A stretch of DNA of 22,105 bases from assembly GCA_018896875.1 (NCBI GenBank), contig JAHILT010000033.1:1-22105 (forward strand), in the 5' to 3' direction. The notes below the pieces were generated by a model that made no database searches, was not told where the DNA came from, and was given only the letters and a program-made list of their open reading frames with translations. The position numbers and the translations under genes are program-made. This DNA is from Patescibacteria group bacterium (lineage in GTDB: Bacteria > Patescibacteriota > Minisyncoccia > UBA6257 > 02-FULL-45-10c). Below are positions 15,328 through 22,105 of the stretch, piece after piece. The stretch's first letter is position 1. Every line of letters starts with the position of its first letter.

Positions 15328-16559
15328 TTCCCGTCTCCAACATATCCATGGATTAAATCTATTAACTCTTCTTCATCCAAACTGGACAACGCTTTAGTTT
15401 TAAACTTCAGAATAAGTTCAGTTAAAACTCGTTTCCTTTTTTTGTATTCTGGATGTAAATCAATTAATTGTCCAATCTCCTCTTTTTCAATCTCATTTTT
15501 ACTTGGCAGAACCATCATTTTACCGCCTGAGAGTAGAATATTAGCCCCATCTCGAAGTTCACATATTAATGGGTTAAACCTTCTTTCAATTTCATTTTTA
15601 ATAAATTGGTTATCTATTTGAATTGTACTGAAATCAACTTTACCAACATAAGTTATAACGATAATAGGTTTTTTTACACTGCTATCTGGTTTATTTTTTT
15701 CTGCATAACTTAAGACTTTTTTATAAACATCATTGCTATCCTTACATCCGGTAATATCTATTTCCCAATTTAAGACCGGTCTCCTCTTACTCTCTTTAAA
15801 TATAACCTCCTTGATTTTATTCGCTTCTATCTTTACATGAAAATACCCTTTTTTATAAGAAGCCTCATCAAGTCGCCAATTTTCCATAGCTCCAGGATTA
15901 AATATCCATTTATTAATTTCATATTTTTTATGAATATGGCCTAAAGCCAAATAATTAATTTCATTTTTTAAAATATCAATTTCTTCTTCTTTAATACCGC
16001 CCAAATCAGTATATATCATAGAATTAATACTCGCATGCAACATCATAATATTAAACTTGCTCAATTTTAAATAGGGTTTAAGAAGTTCTATTTTTCTCTT
16101 TGTCGATGCTCCTAAATAACCAACACCAAAAATTCTTATATCACCTATGTCAATATAAGAACCTACTTTGGACCTACTATCCCATTTTAAAATAATTGGT
16201 TGGCCTTTTATAAATTTTGTTTGGAGCAATTTTAAGTAATCTTTTTTTGAAAGAAAATATAACCAGGAATTTTCCTCATTGTAAATAGACGTATCATGAT
16301 TCCCCTCTATTGCAATAACCTCTATCTTTGCATCTTTAAGCAACGAAAGAACCTCAATAGCACCTTCTAAAGCATCTGGGTCTATCTGTTTTTTATTAAA
16401 AAAATCTCCTGAAACCAGAATAAAAGCTACTTTTTGAGCAATGGCATAAATTGCTAAATCTTTGAAACTTAAAACAAAATCATATTTTCTCTCTTCATTT
16501 TTATATCTATTTGTTCCTAAATGTAAATCTGCACAATGGATAAATTCAACCTCAGACAT
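15324..16559 (-). CDS. mre11-like: Mre11/SbcD-like metallophosphoesterase nuclease
   Basis: A protein of 411 residues counted from the ATG at 16559. A GTG at 16568 is possible, but GGTG sits at Shine-Dalgarno distance from the ATG. All five phosphoesterase motifs are present: CADLHLG (D11, H13), VSGDFF (D52), EGNHD (86-89), MLHASI (H175) and LALGHIHK (207-210). The last 180 residues hold the capping domain and a helical C-terminus that should contact the ATPase coiled coil. The metal-binding set is complete, so dimanganese nuclease activity is expected. The start overlaps the end of the HExxH microprotein frame, and the stop overlaps the Rad50-like start. This makes one tightly coupled operon. 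Confidence 0.88.
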   Translation of the reverse strand: MSEVEFIHCADLHLGTNRYKNEERKYDFVLSFKDLAIYAIAQKVAFILVSGDFFNKKQIDPDALEGAIEVLSLLKDAKIEVIAIEGNHDTSIYNEENSWLYFLSKKDYLKLLQTKFIKGQPIILKWDSRSKVGSYIDIGDIRIFGVGYLGASTKRKIELLKPYLKLSKFNIMMLHASINSMIYTDLGGIKEEEIDILKNEINYLALGHIHKKYEINKWIFNPGAMENWRLDEASYKKGYFHVKIEANKIKEVIFKESKRRPVLNWEIDITGCKDSNDVYKKVLSYAEKNKPDSSVKKPIIVITYVGKVDFSTIQIDNQFIKNEIERRFNPLICELRDGANILLSGGKMMVLPSKNEIEKEEIGQLIDLHPEYKKRKRVLTELILKFKTKALSSLDEEELIDLIHGYVGDGK

Positions 16560-16701
16560 TTTTGACACCTTTCTCTGATATAATCCTTAAAAACTTTGTT
16601 AGTTCTCCTTCAAACTCTCTCGATACATCTTCCTCTCCACTGGTTGCATGAGTTACTTCATGTAACGAGGTACCTGCAAAATTTTTTATTCCATCTACCA
16701 T
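16552..16701 (-). CDS. 49-residue HExxH microprotein at the head of the Mre11-Rad50-like operon
   Basis: The frame reads NFAGTSLHEVTHATSGEEDV, then SREFEGELTKFLRIISEK. HEVTH is an HExxH zinc-protease-type motif. The whole segment resembles the C-terminal piece of larger archaeal and bacterial ATP-binding proteins (pattern GTxLHExxHAxSGxxDVSRxFExxLT). Here it stands alone. A good promoter (GGAAGG plus TTTAAATA) is centred 30 bp before its ATG, and its stop lies within the first codons of the Mre11-like gene. It is therefore the true first gene of the operon. It might be a functional small component, a third-ligand-lacking remnant, or a leader ORF coupling translation. Confidence 0.65.
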   Translation of the reverse strand: MVDGIKNFAGTSLHEVTHATSGEEDVSREFEGELTKFLRIISEKGVKNV

Positions 16702-16726
16702 TTTATTTTTAATTACTAAAAAGTAG

Positions 16727-16740
16727 TATTTAAACCTTCC
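16727..16740 (-). promoter_or_regulatory. BRE and TATA box of the Mre11-Rad50-like operon
   Basis: Read on the - strand, GGAAGGTTTAAATA gives a purine-rich BRE followed by a TATA box. It is centred about 30 bp before the microprotein ATG at 16701, so the operon mRNA starts at or near that ATG. Confidence 0.65.
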
Positions 16741-16752
16741 GATAATAGAATA

Positions 16753-16817
16753 TTTAAGCTAATAAACCAATTATTCAAGCAAAAACAACCTAAACAAACT
16801 AAAGAAAGCCTCTACAA
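16753..16817 (-). repeat. R repeat, inverted copy rR2
   Basis: Read on the - strand it gives TTGTAGAGGCTTTCTTTAG, TTTAGGTTGTTTTTGC, then AATAATTGGTTTATTAGCTT. It lies directly after the stop of tail C. It has the TAGAGGC outer end of the other inverted copies. Confidence 0.88.
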
Positions 16818-17001
16818 CTAAACAATCTTCTCCAACTTCTCAACAATCCAAACCATAGCTTCTGTATCTAAAGCACAATACTTAAGCAAATCTTCCCTAA
16901 CCTTAGCTTTAGTCTTATCACTAACATCTCCAAACATAATTTCCATAAAACTATAAGAAGCATCCATACCATCACTAATATCCAAATCTTTAATATTATT
17001 C
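16818..17001 (-). pseudogene. DUF2779 3'-tail, copy C
   Basis: Encodes the DUF2779 C-terminus from LDISDGMDASYSF to VEKLEKIV and TAG, as in the intact gene at the 3' end, with KT and D at the variable sites. The rightmost 15 bp (TCTTTAATATTATTC) are shared with copy B but not with the intact gene. An ATG at 16967 would give a 49-residue peptide. The TATAAAAG formed by the R8 edge lies at promoter distance from it. Confidence 0.85.
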
Positions 17002-17080
17002 TTTTATAGCCGCTTTCTTTGTTAGCTTTGTTTTACTTTGTAATTGATTAGTTGGTTTAATAGCAGAGGTAAGTTGTTAA
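17002..17080 (+). repeat. R repeat, copy R8
   Basis: TTTATAGCCGCTTTCTTTG at the left, TTTGTAATTGATTAGTTGG in the core, AGCAGAGGTAAGTTGTTAA at the right. With rR3 it brackets the two-nuclease module. Its left half is nearly identical to that of R6. Confidence 0.9.
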
Positions 17081-17090
17081 ATAAACACAA

Positions 17091-17098
17091 TTATATAT
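17091..17098 (+). promoter_or_regulatory. TATA box of the two-nuclease module
   Basis: TTATATAT is centred 25 bp before the ATG at 17120, just outside the right end of R8. Confidence 0.55.
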
Positions 17099-17119
17099 GA
17101 TTAAAATAATATTTAAGTG

Positions 17120-18076
17120 ATGAAAAAATATAATGATTTTAAAAAAATATACTCTTCTAAAAAACTTGATGAAGATATTTTTAATGGTAAAAGGGGTTCA
17201 GAAAATAATGTTAAAATTAAATTAATTTTGCCATTCTTTCAATCTCTTGGCTATGACATCCTAAAAGATATGGACTTTGAATTTCTAAGAACAGACATAG
17301 TCTTATCTCATAACAAAAATAAGTTATTAATTGTAGAAACTAAAAGTTGGGGAAAAATATTTACAAATAATAATCTTAATCAATGTTTGGAATATAGTTT
17401 AAAACTTAAAACGCCTTTAATATTACTAACTTCAGGAGACCATGCTGTATTATATTCTAGCCTTATTAATCCTAAAAAATTAGAAAAACCAATTTTAGAA
17501 TTTTATTTAGAAGATTTATTAAAAAAAGATAAATTTTCTAAAATTTATGCTATCCTTGGAAAAGAAAATTTAATCAAAAGACAAAAAATCAATAAAATAA
17601 TTAAAGAAAAACTTCCAAAAAATAAGAGTTTGAAACAAGCAGAAAAAGAATTCAAAAATGAATCCTCTAAACCAAAATATAAATCAAGAATTAAAATTAT
17701 TCCCCTGACTGATGAAATATTTAATAAAAAAGCAAAAAAACATGGCTCAGAAATTTATAACGCTTTAATTTTAGCTAAAAAAGAATTTGAAAAAATTTGT
17801 TCAGATAATAAAAAGATTCTACAAATCAGGTATAGAAGTAAAGAAAGAGGCATAGAATATAAATATTATAAACTACCTCGACCTAAGTTATTAGGATTAG
17901 TAGGTATTTATCCTGAAAAAGCTAAAATTGCATTTGGTCTTGAAAGTTGGGAAATACTTCTTAAAAATTCTAAAGATTTGGATAAAATTAAAAAATTTCC
18001 AAAAGATATTAAAAATAAAAAACAAGTAAAAGAACTAATTAATTTATTGCAATTAAGTATTAAAAAAATAAAATGA
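17120..18076 (+). CDS. HsdR-N-like PD-(D/E)xK nuclease
   Basis: A protein of 318 residues. GSENNVKIKLILPFFQSLGY (27-46) followed by FLRTDIVL (D59) and KLLIVETKSWG (E73, K75) is the N-terminal nuclease pattern of type I restriction R subunits and related stand-alone proteins. LNQCLEYSLKLKTPLILLTS follows, as expected. The C-terminal half (residues 150 on) is lysine-rich, with RIKIIPLTDEIFNKKAKKHG and a segment like a DNA-binding or dimer domain, but no helicase. A GTG three bases upstream is a possible start, but the ATG sits at TATA distance. It overlaps the next gene by 4 bp (ATGA), so the two nucleases are made together. Confidence 0.7.
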   Translation: MKKYNDFKKIYSSKKLDEDIFNGKRGSENNVKIKLILPFFQSLGYDILKDMDFEFLRTDIVLSHNKNKLLIVETKSWGKIFTNNNLNQCLEYSLKLKTPLILLTSGDHAVLYSSLINPKKLEKPILEFYLEDLLKKDKFSKIYAILGKENLIKRQKINKIIKEKLPKNKSLKQAEKEFKNESSKPKYKSRIKIIPLTDEIFNKKAKKHGSEIYNALILAKKEFEKICSDNKKILQIRYRSKERGIEYKYYKLPRPKLLGLVGIYPEKAKIAFGLESWEILLKNSKDLDKIKKFPKDIKNKKQVKELINLLQLSIKKIK

Positions 18077-18990
18077 AAAAACAACCTTATATAAAAACAG
18101 AGGAAAGTGAAATAGATAGTCTTGTTGTGGAAGAACTTTTTTCTTCGTCCAAATTTCAAAATTGGCTATTGAAAAAAATAAACATTAAGAAAAAATTTAA
18201 ATTTGCTGGAGCATGGAAATCTTTTATAGGGAAATATAATGAATGCGACATTGTAGCAGAATTTATTATTAATAATCAAAGATTAATTATTCTTATTGAA
18301 AATAAGATATGTTCTCCAGAACAACCTAAACAAGCAGAAAGATATCATAAAACTGGAAAATATCTTATAGAACATAAAAACAAACACCAATATATTACAT
18401 GTTTACTTTCCCCTAAAAAATATTTTAAAAAAGATGCCCCTATGAGCAAGTATAACTACAAAATATCTTATGAAGAGCTTTTGGTATGGTTCAAAAAACA
18501 AGAAAAATCTAAAAGGATGAAATTTAAACAGATTATTATTCAAAATGGTATAGAGAAGGCAAGAACAGCATATGTACAACCAACTGATGAAAACACTAAT
18601 AAATTTTATAGATATTATGAAAAGCTTGCAAGAGATTTTCACCCAGAATTAGAATATAAACTAAAAGCAGTTGCTAGTGGGAATACATGGGCAATATTTC
18701 ACCCAAAAATATTACCACCTATAGTTTCAATTTACCATAAAGGAGAGCAGGGCTATGTTGATTTACAAATATCTAAAAAAGAAATAAATAGTTTTTCTAA
18801 AAAATATAAAAATAAACTAAAAAGAAAAATGAGTATTCACAAAACAGGAAAATCAACCTCCATAAGAATAATAGTCCCAAAAATCCCAGAACTTAAAAAT
18901 ATAAAAAAACCTGAAAAATATAAAAAAGATATCCTTATAGCATTAAATTCAGCAAAACAATTAATGGAATGGTATCTTAAAAATATTTAA
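18073..18990 (+). CDS. PD-(D/E)xK family nuclease (PDDEXK_4-like)
   Basis: A protein of 305 residues. NECDIVAEF (D59) and IILIENKICS (E76, K78), followed by PKQAERYHKTGKYLI, is the pattern of the PDDEXK_4 group, found beside restriction and defence genes. The C-terminal 130 residues are an unrecognised alpha/beta domain (ASGNTWAIFHPKILPPIVSI). Translation is coupled to the preceding nuclease. The TAA stop at 18988-18990 lies in the sequence TTAACAAAGAAAGCC, which is the start of the truncated inverted R copy. The repeat therefore provides or overlaps the stop codon. Confidence 0.7.
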   Translation: MKKQPYIKTEESEIDSLVVEELFSSSKFQNWLLKKINIKKKFKFAGAWKSFIGKYNECDIVAEFIINNQRLIILIENKICSPEQPKQAERYHKTGKYLIEHKNKHQYITCLLSPKKYFKKDAPMSKYNYKISYEELLVWFKKQEKSKRMKFKQIIIQNGIEKARTAYVQPTDENTNKFYRYYEKLARDFHPELEYKLKAVASGNTWAIFHPKILPPIVSIYHKGEQGYVDLQISKKEINSFSKKYKNKLKRKMSIHKTGKSTSIRIIVPKIPELKNIKKPEKYKKDILIALNSAKQLMEWYLKNI

Positions 18991-19008
18991 CAAAGAAAGC
19001 CTCTACAA
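18987..19008 (-). repeat. R repeat, truncated inverted copy rR3
   Basis: Only the outer 22 bp remain (on the - strand TTGTAGAGGCTTTCTTTG and then TTAA). They fill the whole gap between the nuclease stop and the DUF2779 stop, which matches tail C and rR2 exactly in layout. Confidence 0.8.
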
Positions 19009-20454
19009 CTAAACAATCTTCTCCAACTTCTCAACAATCCAAACCATAGCTTCAGTATCTAAAGCACAATACTTAAGCAAATCTTCCCTAACCTTAGCTT
19101 TAACAGAATCACTAACATCTCCAAACATAATTTCCATAAAACTATAAGAAGCATCCATACCTTCACTAATATCCAAAGCACTATAATCCTTGCCAATAAA
19201 AGCAGGCAACACTTTCTTTAAAGAAGCAGAACCTTTTTGCTTAGGATGATAATAATAAAACTTAGAAAAAGGCTCCATTAAATCAACAATCCTATCTAAA
19301 ACACCTTCAACCCATTTCTTATATGAAGGAAAAGCTATAGCCAACTCTTTTAAAACACCTTTCTCAAAACCAGCACAATAAGCTACTATTGAACCTTTAG
19401 TACCTAAAACCTTTTTTAACTCTTTCAAAAGGTCTAATCTTGGATCTTTATTATCAGCAGCTAAAAAAGAATAATGTTTTACAGAATGGTTTACAACATG
19501 CAAACTATATTGAAAAGGAATATGTTGATAAGGTCTAGTGTTATCAAAAATAGGTACTGCTGAACCAATAGTTTCAAAATCCAAATAATACAATGGTTTT
19601 TTTAAAGTTTTAAGAAATTCTTTAATTTTAGGTTTATCAATATAAGGTTTTTTAGTTTTAGCACATTTGCGTTGTATTTGTTGGTTAGTATTAAGCTTGT
19701 AGTCTTCAGGAATGTCTTCTAAGAGAAGTATGCCTTTATCGTAAAGTTCGTATTGCCTTTTTCCACCGCCTCTTAAATCAAACACAGTTGCATCTGACAG
19801 CTTGTCCCAACAGTCTACAGGGCAATCGTAAGGTTTTGAACAGTGCGGTCCAACATTAGCTTTAGGGCATTTCTTTAGCTTAATAATGTCAAACATTATT
19901 TTAATTCTATCTTCAATGCCTTTAATAGCTTCATTAACTTCTTGAGTTATTTCTTCTGATATTAATAGTTTTTTAGGGTTAATCTTACCTTTTCTTACAT
20001 ATTCATTGTTAATGTGCATAATAAAGCATTTTCTTATCTTTAAGCCAGCTTTTTCATAAACATGCTTTTGGAAAGAAACATCGTCATAATGTACGTCTTT
20101 GACATGGGCAGAGCTTTTTACTTCTATTATGTCCCATTCATCTTTGTTGACTGGGTTTAAAATGTCTGCTCTTGCGTATAAGTTGTCTTTTAAGAAAGCT
20201 GCTTCAAACAAAGGTTTTCTTTTTTTTAGAAGTTGTTTTGATTGTTTTAAGTTTTTGTTATAATCTTCTGTTTGAATGTCAATACCTTTTGGAAATAATT
20301 GTTTTGCAAAGTCTTCTACTATAGCTCCTTGTTCAAACATATGTTGTTTAGCTTTATCATCTTCTTTGATTTTTTCAGGTGCGTTTGTTTTTAGCCAAAG
20401 TAGTTTTGGACACTGCAATCCGTTTATATATCTTGATTTTGAAAGTCTTTTCAT
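19009..20454 (-). CDS. DUF2779 protein: Cas4-like nuclease fused to a DEDD-type exonuclease domain
   Basis: A protein of 481 residues. The N-terminal part resembles Cas4/RecB nucleases: ARADIL gives D97, IIEVKSS gives E111 and K113, and cysteines at C15, C205, C211 and C215 could hold an iron-sulphur cluster. The C-terminal part starts at LYYLDFETIG (D292, E294), continues with VAYCAGFEKGVL and RIVDLM (D391), and ends with KYCALDTEAM (D466), the pattern of a DEDD exonuclease/RNase H-like fold. This agrees with the DUF2779 family. It probably processes DNA; the exact role is unknown. It is the only intact copy, at the right end of the R array, and its last 54 codons are repeated as tails A, B and C. 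Confidence 0.85.
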   Translation of the reverse strand: MKRLSKSRYINGLQCPKLLWLKTNAPEKIKEDDKAKQHMFEQGAIVEDFAKQLFPKGIDIQTEDYNKNLKQSKQLLKKRKPLFEAAFLKDNLYARADILNPVNKDEWDIIEVKSSAHVKDVHYDDVSFQKHVYEKAGLKIRKCFIMHINNEYVRKGKINPKKLLISEEITQEVNEAIKGIEDRIKIMFDIIKLKKCPKANVGPHCSKPYDCPVDCWDKLSDATVFDLRGGGKRQYELYDKGILLLEDIPEDYKLNTNQQIQRKCAKTKKPYIDKPKIKEFLKTLKKPLYYLDFETIGSAVPIFDNTRPYQHIPFQYSLHVVNHSVKHYSFLAADNKDPRLDLLKELKKVLGTKGSIVAYCAGFEKGVLKELAIAFPSYKKWVEGVLDRIVDLMEPFSKFYYYHPKQKGSASLKKVLPAFIGKDYSALDISEGMDASYSFMEIMFGDVSDSVKAKVREDLLKYCALDTEAMVWIVEKLEKIV

Positions 20455-20476
20455 TGGTTAATTGGTTGGTTTTTGT

Positions 20477-20484
20477 TTATTTAA
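20477..20484 (-). promoter_or_regulatory. TATA box of the DUF2779 gene
   Basis: TTAAATAA on the - strand is centred 26 bp from the ATG at 20454. A second AT-rich box (ATATAAAAG) lies about 60 bp from the start and could be an alternative. The 20455-20603 gap holds the divergent promoters of this gene and the next. Confidence 0.5.
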
Positions 20485-20603
20485 GGTTTTTTATGTTTGG
20501 GGTAACTTTTATATCTCTTTTTTCTTTAATTTATTTTTAAAGTTTTAATATGTTTATTTGACTGAGGGAAAAGTTAATAAACTTTTAAAGAGATAAAATT
20601 ATT

Positions 20604-22105
20604 ATGTCTGAATCAATTACTATAAAAGATATGCAAGAAATTGCAAAAAAGAAAAAAGGTAAATGTCTTTCTAAAAAATATATTAATACACATGTTAAAT
20701 TAAAATGGCAATGTAAAAAAGGTCATAAATGGGAGGCCACTCCAGCTCATATAAAAAGTGGTGAATGGTGTCCAAAATGTCATAATTTAAATAGATCAAA
20801 TTTGAATCCCGCTAAATTAAATTTAAAAGAAATGCAAGAAATTGCAAAAAAAAAAACGGAAAATGCCTTTCTAAAAAATATATAAATGCCAGAGATAAAT
20901 TAAAATGGCATTGTAATAAATGTAGCCATACATGGGAAGCAGCCGCATACCATATAAAAAACGGACAATGGTGTCCTAAATGTGCAGGCATATTACCAAA
21001 TACCTTAAAATATATGAAAGAATTTGCAAAAAAGAAAGGAGGAAAATGTCTTTCTAAAAAATATACTAATTTAAAAACTAAATTAAAATGGGAATGCAAA
21101 AATAAACATATATGGGAAGCGAGACCAAATAATGTTATAAATATGAATCGTTGGTGCACTATATGTTCTCAAGGAATTAGTGAAAGAATCTGTAGAGATA
21201 TTTTTAAAACAATTTTTAAAAAAAAATTTCCTAAAATCTGGCCTAAATGGTTAATAAATCAAAAAGGAAATCATATGGAATTAGATGGATATTGTAAATC
21301 TTTAAATTTAGCTTTTGAATATCAAGGAATACAACATTTTAAAGAAAATCCTTTTTTCCATAAAAAATTTAATTTAAAACAAAGAAGAAAAGATGATAAA
21401 CAAAAAAGGAAATTATGTAAAAAAAATAATATAAAATTAATTATTATTCCTTACAAAATTAAACAAGAAGAACAACCAAAATATATCTGGGAAAAATGCA
21501 AACAACTAGGAATAAAAGTTCCAAATAATGTCCCAAAAATAACTCAATGTTTTCAAGACCTATATGCTCCTGATAAATTAAAAGAAATGCAAGAAATTGC
21601 AAAAAAAAGAGGAGGGAAATGTCTTTCTAAAAAATATATAAATGCCAAAGAGAAATTAAAATGGCAATGTAATAAATGTAGCCATAAATGGAGAGCAACC
21701 GCAGACCAAATTAAAAATAAAAAATCTTGGTGCCCAAAATGTGCAAAAGTTTTACCACATACATTAAAAGAAATGCAAGAAATTGCAAAAAAAAGAGGAG
21801 GAAAATGTCTTTCTAAAAAATATATAAATGCCAAAGAGAAATTAAAATGGCAATGTAAAAAAGGTCATAAATGGGAAGCTTTCGGAGACAATATTATAAA
21901 TAAAAATTCTTGGTGCCCAAAATGTGCTATAAAAAGAAGAGCTAATAAACAAAAAGATTCAATAGAAAATATGCAAGAAATTGCAAAAAAAAGAGGAGGA
22001 AAATGCCTTTCTAAAAAATATATTAATACGCATTTAAAATTAAAATGGAAATGCAATAAATGTGGATATGAATGGAAAGCACTTCCTTCAAATATTAAAA
22101 GAGGA
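20604..22105 (+). CDS. Zinc-ribbon-repeat endonuclease (DUF4379-like repeats), frameshifted, partial
   Basis: The reading frame begins with MSESITIKDMQEIAKKKKG. Six modules of about 60 residues follow, each with MQEIAKK.GGKCLSKKY, then KLKW-C-x2-3-C/H, W-A and WCPKC, a treble-clef or zinc-ribbon pattern as in DUF4379. Three precede and at least three follow a central nuclease-like domain at 21177-21570. That domain has HMELDGYCKSLNLAFEYQGI then QHF, like Vsr or PD-(D/E)xK endonucleases (D-G and E-Y-Q). An 11-A run at 20846-20856 is one base short compared with the repeat consensus and breaks the frame. After it the downstream frame is open to the window edge. The gene may be a sequencing error, a pseudogene, or read by slippage. 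The repeats probably read the DNA target and the core cuts. Confidence 0.7.
20622..22105 (+). repeat. Intragenic repeats of the zinc-ribbon endonuclease
   Basis: Units start at about 20622, 20823, 21003, 21577, 21763 and 21958. Some blocks, such as TGTCTTTCTAAAAAATATAT, are nearly identical at DNA level. That implies recent copying or ongoing unequal exchange within the gene. Confidence 0.8.

Noticed and set aside
143..17080. R repeats as integron attC sites
   Set aside because: GTTAAGT or GTTAAAT at some right ends and a hairpin-capable core recall attC. But there is no matching RYYYAAC at the left end, modules are up to about 6 kb with genes in both directions, and no integron integrase is visible.
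143..19008. R repeats as a CRISPR array
   Set aside because: Copies are about 75 bp, imperfect, in both orientations and separated by kilobases with genes; no cas genes other than Cas4-like motifs in DUF2779.
20812..22056. Several - strand ORFs opposite the zinc-ribbon endonuclease
   Set aside because: They repeat the same residues (YFLERHFPP) because they are antisense of the repeat units.

Overview
The window is AT-rich and reads as archaeal accessory DNA. Most genes have a TATA-like box centred about 25-30 bp before the start codon and almost no 5' leader. Strong Shine-Dalgarno sites are rare, and there is an Mre11/Rad50-type pair. Extreme A/T codon use and many short genes suggest a DPANN-type genome, such as Woesearchaeota or Pacearchaeota, but the phylum is inferred. 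I saw no rRNA, tRNA, CRISPR array, integrase or transposase.

The cargo is almost entirely nucleic-acid-processing and defence-type genes. From left to right: a duplicated Bro-N regulator unit with a DUF2283 protein and zinc-ribbon proteins (1-1843); a small membrane protein (2051-2215); a PIN-domain protein with a putative partner (2438-3753); an MmeI-like restriction-methylation fusion, an HNH protein and PD-(D/E)xK proteins (4229-8915); a D12-class adenine methyltransferase facing an unknown conserved protein (9206-10570); a four-gene operon of HExxH microprotein, Mre11-like, Rad50-like and zinc-ribbon/HEAT protein (10973-16701); two overlapping PD-(D/E)xK nucleases (17120-18990); an intact DUF2779 nuclease/exonuclease (19009-20454); and a frameshifted zinc-ribbon-repeat endonuclease running off the window (20604-22105).

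What unites these modules is a dispersed repeat of about 75 bp, here called R. Eight copies lie on the + strand and three (one truncated) on the - strand. R and inverted-R copies bracket cargo modules as terminal inverted repeats, with the same inner end always facing the cargo. Between modules lie 3'-terminal gene fragments with no 5' portion: three near-identical DUF2779 tails, one ArdC-like tail and one unidentified tail. The intact DUF2779 gene stands at the right end of the array. The simplest reading is a family of elements that integrated repeatedly into the 3' end of DUF2779, each bringing a replacement 3' end and pushing the old tail leftward.

A second shared signal is a 21-bp operator-like sequence at a fixed distance upstream of the TATA box of both Bro copies, the zinc-ribbon gene and the adenine methyltransferase. 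It suggests coordinated control of separate modules.
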